From assembly GCF_019799945.1 (NCBI RefSeq), contig NZ_JABGCH010000043.1, positions 1 through 32,617 of the forward strand: a DNA stretch of 32,617 nucleotides, written 5' to 3'. Below are positions 15,019-22,836 of the stretch, piece by piece; positions within the stretch are counted from its first letter, which is position 1, and each line of letters begins with the position of its first letter. Position numbers and translations under genes: made by a program. The notes under the pieces were generated by a model. That model was not told the origin of the DNA. It made no database searches and saw only the letters and a program-made list of their open reading frames with translations. Source of the stretch: Modestobacter marinus. GTDB lineage: Bacteria > Actinomycetota > Actinomycetes > Mycobacteriales > Geodermatophilaceae.

Positions 15019-17946
15019 TCAGCTCAGGACGAAGTTGACCAGCCGGCCCGGGACCGCGACCACCCGGCGCACGGTGGCGCCGTCCAGGTACCCGGCGATC
15101 CGCTCGTCGGCCCGGGCCGCCGCCTCCAGGCCGGCGGCATCGGCGTCGGCCGGCACCGCGACCTGGGCCCGCACCTTGCCGTTGACCTGGACCGCGACGG
15201 TCACCGTCGCGTCGACCAGCCAGCGCTCCTCGGCGACCGGGAACGACGCCCAGGCCACCGAGGAGTCGTGCCCCAGCCGAGCCCACAGCTCCTCGCCCAG
15301 GTGCGGCGCCAGCGGGGCCACCAGCAGCACCAGCCCCTCGGCGACCGCGCGAGGCACCGCTGTCCCAGGCGGGTAGGCCGAGGTCAGGTGGTTGGTCAGC
15401 TCGGTGATCCGGGCGATCGCGATGTTGAACCGGAGCGTGGTCATGCCGTCCCGGACGGCCTCGACCGCCCGGTGCAGCGCGCGGGAGGTGTCGTCGTCCG
15501 GCTCGACGTCGGCGACCCGCACCGCGCCGGACTCCTCGTCGACCACCACGCGCCAGATCCGCTGCAGCAGGCGCTGCGCGCCGACCACGGCCTTGGTCTC
15601 CCACGGCCGGGACTGGTCCAGCGGCCCGGTCGACATCTCGTAGACCCGGAAGGTGTCCGCGCCGAACGCCGCGACCATCTCGTCGGGCGTCACCACGTTC
15701 TTCAGGCTCTTGCCCATCTTCCCGTACTCGCGGGTGACCGGTTCCCCGTCGTGGAAGAACCGCCCGTCCCGCTCCTCCACCTCGGCCGCGGGCACGTAGA
15801 AGCCACGGGAGTCGGTGTAGGCGTGCGCGGAGATGTAGCCCTGGTTCACCAGCCGGCGGAACGGCTCCTCGCTGCTGACGTGGCCCAGGTCGAACAGCAC
15901 CTTGTGCCAGAACCGGGCGTACAGCAGGTGCAGCACCGCGTGCTCGACGCCGCCGACGTACAGGTCGACGCCGCCGACGTCGCCCGGCTCCCGCGGGCCC
16001 AGCCAGTACCGGTCCAGCTCGGGGTCGACCAGCCGCTCGGCGTTGGTCGGGTCGGCGTAGCGCAGGTAGTACCAGCACGACCCGGCCCAGTTGGGCATCG
16101 TGTTGGTCTCCCGGCGGTAGGGCTTGGGCCCGTCGCCCAGGTCGAGGGTGACCGTCGTCCACTCCGAGGCGCGCGACAGCGGCGGCTCGGGCCGGGAGTC
16201 GGCGTCGTCGTCGGCGAACGTCTTCGGCGAGTAGTCGTCGACGTCGGGCAGCAGCACCGGCAGCATCGAGTCCGGGACGGCGATCGGCAGGTCGTCCTCG
16301 TCGTAGACGACCGGGAACGGCTCGCCCCAGTACCGCTGGCGGCTGAACAGCCAGTCGCGCAGCTTGAAGGTGGTCGTCGCCTCCCCGTTCCCGGTCGCGA
16401 CCAGCCAGTCGGTGACGGCGGCGATCGCGGCGTCCTTCTCCAGCCCGTCCAGCGACAGCCGCTCGTTGGACGAGTTGATCATCGGCCCACTGCCGGTGTA
16501 GGCACCGGCGGTCTCGTCGAAGCCGGCCGGCGGCTGCACGGTGCGCACGATGGGCAGCCCGAACGCCTGCGCGAACTCCCAGTCCCGCTGGTCCTCTCCC
16601 GGCACGCCCATGACCGCGCCCGTGCCGTAGCCGAACAGCACGTAGTCGGCGATGAACACCGGCATGTCCTGACCGGTCAGCGGGTTGCGGGCGGTGACAC
16701 CCAGCCAGACACCGGTCTTGTCCCGGCCCTCGGTCTGCCGCTCCAGCTCCGACCGGCGGGAGGCCTGCACCTCGTAGGCCTCGACCGCCTCGCCCGGGGT
16801 CGCGGCGCCACCGGTCCAGCGCGGGTCGACGGCGTCGGGCCAGGCTGCGGCGGTCAGCGTCTCGACCAGCGGGTGCTCGGGAGCCAGCACCATGTAGGTG
16901 GCCCCGAACAGCGTGTCCGGCCGGGTGGTGAACACCTCGACGGTCTCCGCCGCCGCCGGGTCCCCCTCGCCCGTCCCCACCGTGAACCGGACGCGGGCGC
17001 CAGTGGACCGGCCGATCCAGTTGCGCTGCATGTGCTTCAGCGAGTCCGACCAGTCCAGCCGGTCCAGATCCTCGAGCAGGCGCTCGGCGTAGGCGGTGAT
17101 CCGCATCATCCACTGGGTCAGCGGACGACGGAACACCGGGAAGTTGCCCCGCTCGGAGCGCCCGTCGGCGGTGACCTCCTCGTTGGACAGGACGGTGCCC
17201 AGCCCGGGGCACCAGTTGACCGGCGCCTCGTGGCGGTAGGCCAGCCGGTGCGCGTCGACGACCCGGCGGCGGCCGACCTCGTCCAGCTCGGCCCAGCTTC
17301 GTCCCTCGGGCAGGGTGCCCGGCGCGGGCCGGCGGGTGCCGGCGTCCAGCTCGCTGACCAGGTCCGCGATCGGCCGGGCCCGGCCGCGGCCGCCGTCGGC
17401 GGTCTCGTCGAACCAGGACTCGAAGATCTCCTTGAAGATCCACTGGGTCCACCGGTAGTAGTCCGGGTCGATCGTGGCGAAGGTGCGCCGGGTGTCGTGG
17501 TCGACGCCCAGCCGGCGCAGCTGCGCGCGGATCGCCTCGATGTTCGCCTCGGTGGTGATCCGCGGGTGCTGCCCAGTCTGGACTGCGTACTGCTCCGCGG
17601 GCAGCCCGAAGGCGTCGTAGCCCATCGGGTGCAGCACGTTGTGCCCGTCCATCCGCAGGAAGCGGCTGGTGACGTCCGTGCCCAGGTAGCCCAGCGGGTG
17701 CCCGACGTGCAGGCCGGCGCCCGAGGGGTACGGGAACATGTCCATCACGAAGGCCTTGGGCCGGTCGGCGACCCGGTCGAAGCCCTCGCTCAGCGGGCCG
17801 GCCGGGTTGGGCGTGCGGAAGGTGCCCTCGGCGTCCCACCGGTCCTGCCAGGCGAGCTCGATCTGCTGCGCCAGCGCCGGGGTGTACCGGTGCGGGGGCA
17901 CCTCACTGCTCGGCTCGGTGCCCGTCTGGCTGGCCGTCTGGCTCAT
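15019..17946 (-). CDS. leuS: Leucyl-tRNA synthetase
   Basis: A 975-aa class I synthetase that charges tRNA-Leu. The HIGH motif appears as HVGH (80-83) in [17 protein letters not shown]. The CP1 editing domain follows ([37 protein letters not shown]). Later come the [10 protein letters not shown] region, the KMSKS loop as KMGKS (743-747) in [12 protein letters not shown], and an anticodon-binding C-terminal domain ending LVNFVLS. Size fits the long actinobacterial form. ATG 17946 has AGGAG with 7-nt spacing. A leader peptide and terminator upstream (17985-18083) indicate control by leucine supply through attenuation. Confidence 0.97.
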   Translation of the reverse strand: MSQTASQTGTEPSSEVPPHRYTPALAQQIELAWQDRWDAEGTFRTPNPAGPLSEGFDRVADRPKAFVMDMFPYPSGAGLHVGHPLGYLGTDVTSRFLRMDGHNVLHPMGYDAFGLPAEQYAVQTGQHPRITTEANIEAIRAQLRRLGVDHDTRRTFATIDPDYYRWTQWIFKEIFESWFDETADGGRGRARPIADLVSELDAGTRRPAPGTLPEGRSWAELDEVGRRRVVDAHRLAYRHEAPVNWCPGLGTVLSNEEVTADGRSERGNFPVFRRPLTQWMMRITAYAERLLEDLDRLDWSDSLKHMQRNWIGRSTGARVRFTVGTGEGDPAAAETVEVFTTRPDTLFGATYMVLAPEHPLVETLTAAAWPDAVDPRWTGGAATPGEAVEAYEVQASRRSELERQTEGRDKTGVWLGVTARNPLTGQDMPVFIADYVLFGYGTGAVMGVPGEDQRDWEFAQAFGLPIVRTVQPPAGFDETAGAYTGSGPMINSSNERLSLDGLEKDAAIAAVTDWLVATGNGEATTTFKLRDWLFSRQRYWGEPFPVVYDEDDLPIAVPDSMLPVLLPDVDDYSPKTFADDDADSRPEPPLSRASEWTTVTLDLGDGPKPYRRETNTMPNWAGSCWYYLRYADPTNAERLVDPELDRYWLGPREPGDVGGVDLYVGGVEHAVLHLLYARFWHKVLFDLGHVSSEEPFRRLVNQGYISAHAYTDSRGFYVPAAEVEERDGRFFHDGEPVTREYGKMGKSLKNVVTPDEMVAAFGADTFRVYEMSTGPLDQSRPWETKAVVGAQRLLQRIWRVVVDEESGAVRVADVEPDDDTSRALHRAVEAVRDGMTTLRFNIAIARITELTNHLTSAYPPGTAVPRAVAEGLVLLVAPLAPHLGEELWARLGHDSSVAWASFPVAEERWLVDATVTVAVQVNGKVRAQVAVPADADAAGLEAAARADERIAGYLDGATVRRVVAVPGRLVNFVLS

Positions 17947-17984
17947 CGCTGTGCTCCTGGGTCCTGGTTCCGGTGGGCGGGCAG

Positions 17985-18010
17985 AAAAAAACCCCTCACG
18001 CAGGAGGGGT
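17985..18010 (-). terminator. Attenuator terminator upstream of leuS
   Basis: On the minus strand a 7-bp stem (ACCCCTC 18010-18004 with GAGGGGT 17997-17991) and 6-nt loop are followed by six further Ts (17990-17985). A U-tract terminator is rare in this GC-rich window and lies inside the leader, 39 bp before leuS. Confidence 0.8.
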
Positions 18011-18011
18011 C

Positions 18012-18045
18012 GCCGTGCTGTCGATGCGGATCAGGTCAGCACGGC
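18012..18045 (-). promoter_or_regulatory. Pause/anti-terminator-region hairpin in the leuS leader
   Basis: A perfect 9-bp stem GCCGTGCTG (18045-18037) with CAGCACGGC (18020-18012) and a 16-nt loop. Its 5' arm overlaps the end and stop codon of the leader peptide, so a ribosome stalled at the Leu codons would be expected to block it. It ends 1 nt before the terminator stem. Confidence 0.65.
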
Positions 18046-18071
18046 CGGTGAAGGAGGAGCCCGCCGGACAC
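18036..18071 (-). CDS. Leucine leader peptide of the leuS attenuator
   Basis: An 11-residue open frame, MSGGLLLHRPC, starting GTG (18071-18069) and ending TGA (18038-18036). It holds three consecutive leucine codons, CTC CTC CTT. The TAGGCT box ends 6 nt before the GTG, so it is read as a leaderless start. The frame is followed by a 9-bp hairpin and a U-tract terminator, then leuS. Classical attenuators have been predicted before leuS in some Streptomyces. The peptide itself probably has no function beyond sensing charged tRNA-Leu. Confidence 0.7.
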   Translation of the reverse strand: MSGGLLLHRPC

Positions 18072-18077
18072 GGTGCC

Positions 18078-18083
18078 AGCCTA
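18078..18083 (-). promoter_or_regulatory. -10 box of the leuS leader promoter
   Basis: TAGGCT on the minus strand, 6 nt before the GTG of the leader peptide and about 130 nt before the leuS start codon. Confidence 0.6.
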
Positions 18084-18123
18084 CCGCGCTGCCCCCGGAC
18101 CCCGCGCCGCAGTTCCGGAACGG

Positions 18124-19074
18124 TCAGTCCGCGTCGCCGTACAGTCCGCGCAGCTGTTCGGCCAGCGCGGCGAGCTGCGGTCGGGCCTCCGGGGTGAGGA
18201 CCTCCAGCCGGCGGCCGAGGCCGGCGACGTGGGCGACGATGAGCGGCAGTGAGGGGCCGGCGACCGTCACCTCGACCCGGCCGTCGGGAGCCGTCCCGCC
18301 GACCGTCACACGCTCACGGCCCAGCCAGCCGAGCAGCACCGGCACGACCTCCGGCTCGGCCAGGGCCTCCACCCGGACGCCGGTGCGCCGCTGCTCCACC
18401 TCCCCTACGTTCTGCTCCCAGGCCGCCCGCAGGTCGAACCCGGGCGGTCGCTCGACCGGCTGCCCGGTGGCGGCGACGTCGGTCACCCGCCCCACCCGGA
18501 AGGTCCGCACACCTGCGTCGGTGTCGGCGACCAGGTACCAGACCCCGCCCTTGGTCACCAGGCCCAGCGGCGAGACGACCCGGCTGGACGGTCGCGCGTC
18601 CCGGCCGCGGTACCCCAGCACGACCTGCTGCCCCTCGAGGACCGCCCGCTGCAGCGCCGGCAGGTGCGGGGGCTCCGGTGGCGCCGTCCGGCCCCAGCTG
18701 GCCGCGTCGACGACCACCGCCGCCCCGGCCGCCCGGGCGCCCTCCCGGAACGGCGCGGGCAGGGCGCCGAGCAGCTTGCGCAGCGCACCCGCGGCGGCCG
18801 GCGCCACGGCCGCCGAGGAACCGGCGGTGAGGAACAGCGCGCGGGCCTCGTCGGCGGTGAGCCCGGTCAGGTCGGTGCGCGCCCCGCCGACCAGCGCCCA
18901 TCCCCCGCCCGACCCCGGCGTGCTGTACACCGGGACGCCGGCGAGGCTGAGCGCCTCCAGGTCCCGGCGGGCCGTGCGCTGGGACACCTCCAGCTCGCGG
19001 GCCACCTCGGCGGCGGTCACCCGGCCCCGCATCTGGAGCAGCAGCAGGACGGCGATGAGCCGGTCGGCGCGCAT
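18124..19074 (-). CDS. WYL-domain transcriptional regulator
   Basis: A 316-aa regulator. The N-terminal DeoR-like winged helix (~1-65) reads RVTAAEVARELEVSQRTARRDLEAL followed by a wing with VPVYSTPGSGGGWAL. The central WYL domain (~135-215) contains VVSPLGLVTKGGVWYLVADT and RTFRVGRVTDV, including the signature Trp-Tyr-Leu. The C-terminal WCX extension ends near residue 316. WYL domains bind ligands, possibly nucleotides or oligonucleotides, and the family controls varied genes. ATG 19074 gives the usual YafY-like N-terminus MRADRLIAVLLLLQ. It diverges from the TIGR03086 gene with an inverted repeat between them that may be its operator. Confidence 0.92.
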   Translation of the reverse strand: MRADRLIAVLLLLQMRGRVTAAEVARELEVSQRTARRDLEALSLAGVPVYSTPGSGGGWALVGGARTDLTGLTADEARALFLTAGSSAAVAPAAAGALRKLLGALPAPFREGARAAGAAVVVDAASWGRTAPPEPPHLPALQRAVLEGQQVVLGYRGRDARPSSRVVSPLGLVTKGGVWYLVADTDAGVRTFRVGRVTDVAATGQPVERPPGFDLRAAWEQNVGEVEQRRTGVRVEALAEPEVVPVLLGWLGRERVTVGGTAPDGRVEVTVAGPSLPLIVAHVAGLGRRLEVLTPEARPQLAALAEQLRGLYGDAD

Positions 19075-19091
19075 GCCCGCAGCTTGGCCGA

Positions 19092-19118
19092 CGAAGTGGC
19101 CAGGAGGTGACCACTTCG
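19092..19118. promoter_or_regulatory. Operator-like inverted repeat between the WYL regulator and TIGR03086 genes
   Basis: CGAAGTGG (19092-19099) and CCACTTCG (19111-19118) are perfect 8-bp arms separated by 11 bp. The centres of the arms are about two helical turns apart, as expected for a dimeric regulator site. It is 18 bp from each start codon and so can control both divergent genes. Confidence 0.55.
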
Positions 19119-19135
19119 GCTGCGACGGTCGGTCC

Positions 19136-19747
19136 ATGACACAGACCTCGACCACCGCGTCGACCACCACCGACCCCCGCCCCGCGTTCGGCTCCGCGGT
19201 CGAGACGGCCGTCGCCGCCGTCGCCGCCGTCCGGCCCGAGCAGCTCGCCGGCCGCACCCCGTGCACCGAGTACGACGTCCGCGCCCTCGTGGGCCACCTG
19301 GTCGCGGTGCTGCGCCGGGTCGCCGCCGTCGGGCGCGGCGAGCCCCCGTTCTCGGTGTCGCAGGTGACCACCGGCGTGCCCGTCGACGGCTGGGCCGCAG
19401 CCGCGCGGGCCGCCGCAGCCGAGGTGCGCGCCGTCTGGAGCGACGACCGGCTGCTCGACCGGGAGCTGACCCTGCCGTTCGGCAGGTACCCGGGCGCCGC
19501 GGCGCTGGCCGCCTACACCGCGGAGCTGACCACGCACACCTGGGACCTGGCGCAGGCCACCGGGCAGGCGCCGGACTGGGACGAGCGGGTGCTCGCCGTC
19601 GCGCTCCCGGCCGCGCACCGGATCCTGCCAGCCGACGTCCGCGGCGGACCTGTGCCGTTCGGGCCGGTGGTCCCCGTGCCCGACGACGCGCCACTGGTCG
19701 ACCGGCTGGTCGCCTGGCAGGGCCGCGATCCGCGCTGGACCCCGTGA
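19136..19747 (+). CDS. TIGR03086/mycothiol-dependent maleylpyruvate isomerase-like protein
   Basis: A 203-aa DinB/MDMPI-fold protein. Features: a Thr/Ser-rich first 15 residues, a long first helix (AFGSAVETAVAAVAAVRPEQLAGRTPCTEYDVRALVGHLVAV) containing the family TPCTEYDVRALVGHL motif, and the C-terminal TAELTTHTWDLAQATGQ. His residues in these two blocks are the usual metal ligands of the fold. TIGR03086 proteins are of unknown substrate but belong to the mycothiol-linked superfamily typical of actinobacteria. It is divergent from the WYL regulator, its likely controller, and ends at a hairpin (19754-19785). Confidence 0.9.
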   Translation: MTQTSTTASTTTDPRPAFGSAVETAVAAVAAVRPEQLAGRTPCTEYDVRALVGHLVAVLRRVAAVGRGEPPFSVSQVTTGVPVDGWAAAARAAAAEVRAVWSDDRLLDRELTLPFGRYPGAAALAAYTAELTTHTWDLAQATGQAPDWDERVLAVALPAAHRILPADVRGGPVPFGPVVPVPDDAPLVDRLVAWQGRDPRWTP

Positions 19748-19753
19748 GCGGGC

Positions 19754-19785
19754 GGTGGCGTCCCAGGCCCGCCTTGGGCGCCACC
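19754..19785 (+). terminator. Terminator hairpin after the TIGR03086 gene
   Basis: Arms GGTGGCG (19754-19760) and CGCCACC (19779-19785), extended inward by CCCA/TGGG after a one-base bulge. It begins 7 bp after the stop codon. Confidence 0.6.
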
Positions 19786-19860
19786 TCGGTGGGGGGGCCC
19801 AGGACGTCGACGGCCTGGCGGGGGTCCCGGCGAGTCGGAGGGGCGCCAGTCCCCCGGCGT

Positions 19861-20284
19861 CCGGCGATCGCGGCGGCCCGCCGGGCGACCTCGGGGTCGT
19901 CCGCGCCGACACAGACGGTGACGGCCGCGCTGTACCTCAACGACGACGATCGCGGCCGGCCTCGTGGCAGGACGCCCTGACCTCGGCGATCCGCTGCCGG
20001 GCGCCCTCCATCGAGCCGACGGGCACGTTGAACTCCGCCGCGTACCGGGCGGCCAGCCTCGGCGTCCGGCGGGCGCTGTGCCCGCCGACCAGGACGGGGA
20101 TGCCGCTGGTCCCCGCCTCGAACCAGCCAGCTCCCAGGCCGAACTCGACCCGGCCGCCGCTCATGGCCAGGTAGTGGTCGGAGCGGAGCGCCTCGAAGCC
20201 GGTCTCCTCGGTGCGGCGGGCTACGGCAAGCAGGTCGTCGTAGGTGGCACCCGTCTGGGGTTCGGTGAAGATCTGCAGCTGCAC
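19861..20284 (-). pseudogene. Decayed LLM-class (luciferase-like, F420-type) oxidoreductase
   Basis: Reading from GTG 20284, the frame gives the normal family N-terminus (VQLQIFTEPQTGATYDDLLAVA, then SDHYLAM). It then jumps straight to SGGRVEFGLGAGWFEAG and then to IPVLVGGHSARRTPRLAARYA. The segments that normally lie between these blocks are absent, so there appear to be two in-frame deletions removing much of the barrel. At about 19950 the frame breaks: it terminates after HEAGRDRRR, while the expected continuation SSLRYSAAVTVCVGADDPEVARRAAA lies in another minus frame down to about 19861. An intact member is roughly 280-320 residues; only about 140 recognisable residues remain. Downstream of 19861 homology is no longer recognisable to me. 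Confidence 0.72.
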
Positions 20285-20366
20285 ACCGCGCCCGCCGGCC
20301 AGCCCGTCCATGAGCGCGCTGCCCGGCGGGGGCTCGGGGTGTGCTCGCCGGGTTTCCCGGGCAGGA

Positions 20367-20383
20367 TGATCGCGACGCGATCA
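20367..20383. promoter_or_regulatory. Perfect 17-bp palindrome before the Ala-rich gene
   Basis: TGATCGCGACGCGATCA: 8-bp arms around a central A, ending 4 bp before the GGAGG ribosome site of the gene at 20400. It is operator-like in size and position; the cognate regulator is unknown. Confidence 0.45.
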
Positions 20384-20399
20384 ACTCGGAGGTGCAGGA

Positions 20400-21680
20400 G
20401 TGTCCCGCAAGCAGAGCAGCCCGACCGAGGTCATCGGCGCAGAGTTGCAGGAGGGGTTCGCGCATCTCGGCGCCGCGGTCTCCGAGGCCCGGAAGGCGAC
20501 CGCCGAGCAGCTCAGGCCGCAGGTCGAGGCGGCCACGAAGGCGGCTCAGGCCGCCTACGCCGCGGACCTGGCGCCCCGGGTCGAGGCGGCCGTCGCCGCG
20601 CTCACCCCCCGGGTCGAGGCAGCCGTCGCCGCACTCGAACCGCAGCTCACGGCCGCGCAGAAGGTCTACGAGAAGGACGTCGTCCCGCGGGTGGAGGCGG
20701 CCGTCGCCGCGCTCGGCCCGCAGCTGGTGGCCGCCCAGAAGGCCTACGAGAACGACGTCGTCCCCCGGCTCGAGGCGGCGACGAAGACGGCGATGGCCAA
20801 CCTCGAGGCGGCCATGGCCGCCGCCGCCCCCAAGGTGGATGCGGCCCGGGTGGCCGCCGTCCCGGTGCTGGAGGGCGTCCGGGAGAGCCTCGCCGAGGGT
20901 GTGGAGAACGCCCGCACCCAGCTGACCTCCCGGAGCAGCGAGCTCGCGGCCACGGTCGGCGCCGCCGCCGCGGCCCAGGCCGAGAAGGTGCGGCACGACG
21001 CCGAGGCCGCCCGCGACCAGGCCGCGGCCCGGGTGGCCGCCGCGCTCACCGCCGCGGAGGTCAGCCGCCGGGCGGCGGGCAAGAAGGCCGAGGAGCTCGG
21101 CAGGCGTGCGGAGAAGCTGTCGAAGAAGGCGGCCAAGCGCCGGGCCGAGATGGAGAAGGCCGCGGCCCGGGCCCGCAAGGAGGCCGCCAAGCGCACCGCG
21201 GCGACCGTCACCTCGGTCAAGCGCGGGGTCGGCATCGAGAAGAAGCAGCCGCGCCGGTGGCCGTGGGTGCTCGCCGTCCTGGCCGCGGTGGCCGCCGGCG
21301 TCGCCATCCTCATCCGTCGCAATGCCCCCGACGACCAGTGGACCCCCGCGCCCGCCGGCGACGGGCCCGTGCCCAGCTACCGAGAGGACCCCGTGCCCAG
21401 TTCACCCAGCAGCCCGGCCGGCGGCTCTGAGACCCCTCAGGTCCAGGGCAAGACCGTCTCGACCGCCGAGACGGCACCGTCGGACTCCTCCCCCACCGAC
21501 ACCGACATCGGTGCCCTGGAGGCCCAGCCGGCGTCCGGCCCCGACGAGCCGAGCAACCAGTCGACCCCGGAGCCGGCCACCAGCACGTACAACGACCCCG
21601 ACACTCCGATCGCCACCGCCGGTCCGGACGGCGCGGACCAGGGCGGTCCGGCCGGCGAGCCGGGCAACACCCGGGGCTGA
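20400..21680 (+). CDS. Ala-rich coiled-coil repeat protein with one membrane span
   Basis: A 426-aa protein of unrecognised function. Residues ~20-190 are built of Pro-started helical repeats such as PRVEAAVAALT (11 residues) and PQLTAAQKVYEKDVV (15 residues). The combined 26-residue unit occurs twice in tandem (70-95 and 96-121). Residues ~190-280 are a Lys/Arg/Ala-rich helix (KKAEELGRRAEKLSKKAAKRR). A single span (~286-306, WPWVLAVLAAVAAGVAILI) precedes a 120-residue Pro/Ser/Thr/Asp-rich tail. The repeats resemble apolipoprotein or phasin-like amphipathic helices that could lie on membranes or DNA. GTG 20400 has GGAGG at 20388-20392. The gene ends at a strong terminator before lipA. Regions of this kind recur in related actinobacteria, so it is probably genuine. 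Confidence 0.8.
   Translation: MSRKQSSPTEVIGAELQEGFAHLGAAVSEARKATAEQLRPQVEAATKAAQAAYAADLAPRVEAAVAALTPRVEAAVAALEPQLTAAQKVYEKDVVPRVEAAVAALGPQLVAAQKAYENDVVPRLEAATKTAMANLEAAMAAAAPKVDAARVAAVPVLEGVRESLAEGVENARTQLTSRSSELAATVGAAAAAQAEKVRHDAEAARDQAAARVAAALTAAEVSRRAAGKKAEELGRRAEKLSKKAAKRRAEMEKAAARARKEAAKRTAATVTSVKRGVGIEKKQPRRWPWVLAVLAAVAAGVAILIRRNAPDDQWTPAPAGDGPVPSYREDPVPSSPSSPAGGSETPQVQGKTVSTAETAPSDSSPTDTDIGALEAQPASGPDEPSNQSTPEPATSTYNDPDTPIATAGPDGADQGGPAGEPGNTRG
20607..20762 (+). repeat. Tandem 78-bp coding repeat (two copies)
   Basis: 20607-20684 and 20685-20762 each encode 26 residues of the form PRVEAAVAALx followed by PQLxAAQKxYExDVV. A third partial 33-bp unit precedes them. Confidence 0.75.
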
Positions 21681-21702
21681 CCCCTCGCACCCCTGACACC
21701 TG

Positions 21703-21732
21703 TGGGGCCCGGCGCGACGGCGCCGGGCCCCA
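21703..21732 (+). terminator. Terminator after the Ala-rich gene
   Basis: A perfect 13-bp stem (21703-21715 with 21720-21732) and a GACG loop, 23 bp after the stop codon and 33 bp before the lipA -10 box. Confidence 0.8.
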
Positions 21733-21764
21733 CTCTTGTGCCGGGGCCGCTCGACCTGCGGGAG

Positions 21765-21770
21765 TACGGT
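21765..21770 (+). promoter_or_regulatory. -10 box of a leaderless promoter for lipA
   Basis: TACGGT followed by 7 nt and the ATG at 21778. It selects this start over an in-frame upstream possibility at 21736. Confidence 0.6.
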
Positions 21771-21777
21771 GCTGACC

Positions 21778-22764
21778 ATGAGTTCGGCGATGGAGGAGAC
21801 CGCGGCAGCACCCATCGGGACCACGTCCCCGATCGAGCCGGCCGGCCGGAAGCTGCTCCGCCTGGAGGTCCGCAACAGCCAGACGCCGATCGAGCGCAAG
21901 CCCGAGTGGATCAAGACGCGGCTGAAGACCGGGCCGGAGTACACCGAGCTCAAGTCGCTGGTGCGCCGCGAGGGCCTGCACACGGTCTGCGAGGAGGCCG
22001 GGTGCCCCAACATCTACGAGTGCTGGGAGGACCGCGAGGCCACGTTCCTCATCGGCGGTGACCAGTGCACCCGACGGTGCGACTTCTGCCAGATCGACAC
22101 CGGCAAGCCGGCCGACTTCGACGCCGACGAGCCGCGCCGGGTCGCCGAGAGCGTCGCCACCATGGGGCTGCGGTACGCCACGGTCACCGGCGTGGCCCGC
22201 GACGACCTGCCCGACGGCGGGGCGTGGCTGTACGCCGAGACGGTGCGGCAGATCCACGGCGCCGTCCCCGGCTGCGGTGTCGAGCTGCTCATCCCCGACT
22301 TCAACGCCGACCCCGACCAGCTGGCGGAGGTCTTCTCCTCCCGCCCGGAGGTACTGGCCCACAACGTCGAGACGGTCCCGCGGATCTTCAAGCGCATCCG
22401 CCCTGGCTTCCGGTTCGACCGATCCCTGTCCGTGATCACCGCCGCCCGCGAGGCCGGGCTGGTCACCAAGTCCAATCTGATCCTGGGCATGGGCGAGGAG
22501 CCCGCCGAGGTCGTCGAGGCGATGCGGGCCCTGCACGAGGCCGGCTGCGACCTGCTGACCATCACCCAGTACCTGCGCCCGAGCGTCCGGCACCACCCGG
22601 TCGTCCGCTGGGTCAAGCCCGACGAGTTCGTCGGCTTCGCCGCGCAGGCCGAGGAGATCGGTTTCGCCGGGGTGCTGGCCGGGCCGCTGGTGCGCAGCTC
22701 CTACCGCGCCGGCCGGCTGTACGTGCAGGCCGCCGAGGCGCGCGGGCTCGCCGTCACCCGCTGA
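21778..22764 (+). CDS. lipA: Lipoyl synthase
   Basis: A 328-aa radical SAM enzyme that inserts two sulfurs into protein-bound octanoyl groups to make lipoyl cofactor. Both iron-sulfur sites are complete. The auxiliary cluster is CX4CX5C at Cys71, Cys76 and Cys82 ([12 protein letters not shown]), and the radical SAM cluster is CX3CX2C at Cys97, Cys101 and Cys104 (CTRRCDFC). Other landmarks are [30 protein letters not shown] and the C-terminal [11 protein letters not shown] with the conserved RSSY. It acts after LipB on the sucB-encoded E2 and on the glycine cleavage H protein. It is transcribed from its own promoter between strong terminators. Confidence 0.97.
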   Translation: MSSAMEETAAAPIGTTSPIEPAGRKLLRLEVRNSQTPIERKPEWIKTRLKTGPEYTELKSLVRREGLHTVCEEAGCPNIYECWEDREATFLIGGDQCTRRCDFCQIDTGKPADFDADEPRRVAESVATMGLRYATVTGVARDDLPDGGAWLYAETVRQIHGAVPGCGVELLIPDFNADPDQLAEVFSSRPEVLAHNVETVPRIFKRIRPGFRFDRSLSVITAAREAGLVTKSNLILGMGEEPAEVVEAMRALHEAGCDLLTITQYLRPSVRHHPVVRWVKPDEFVGFAAQAEEIGFAGVLAGPLVRSSYRAGRLYVQAAEARGLAVTR

Positions 22765-22780
22765 ACACACCCGTCCGGAT

Positions 22781-22809
22781 CCGGCCTGCGCGCGCGGCGC
22801 GCAGGCCGG
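22781..22809 (+). terminator. Terminator after lipA
   Basis: A perfect 12-bp stem CCGGCCTGCGCG (22781-22792) with its complement (22798-22809) and a 5-nt loop, 16 bp after the stop codon. Confidence 0.75.
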
Positions 22810-22823
22810 GGGCGGCGGGGTCC

Positions 22824-22829
22824 TATCCT
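22824..22829 (+). promoter_or_regulatory. -10 box of a leaderless promoter for the DUF4191 gene
   Basis: TATCCT is followed by 7 nt and the ATG at 22837, with no ribosome site between. Confidence 0.6.
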
Positions 22830-22836
22830 CAGGGAC

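Noticed and set aside
14848-18051. A plus-strand frame open for 1067 codons
   Set aside because: It lies opposite leuS, whose motifs are unambiguous; the translation is low-complexity and has no recognisable domain.
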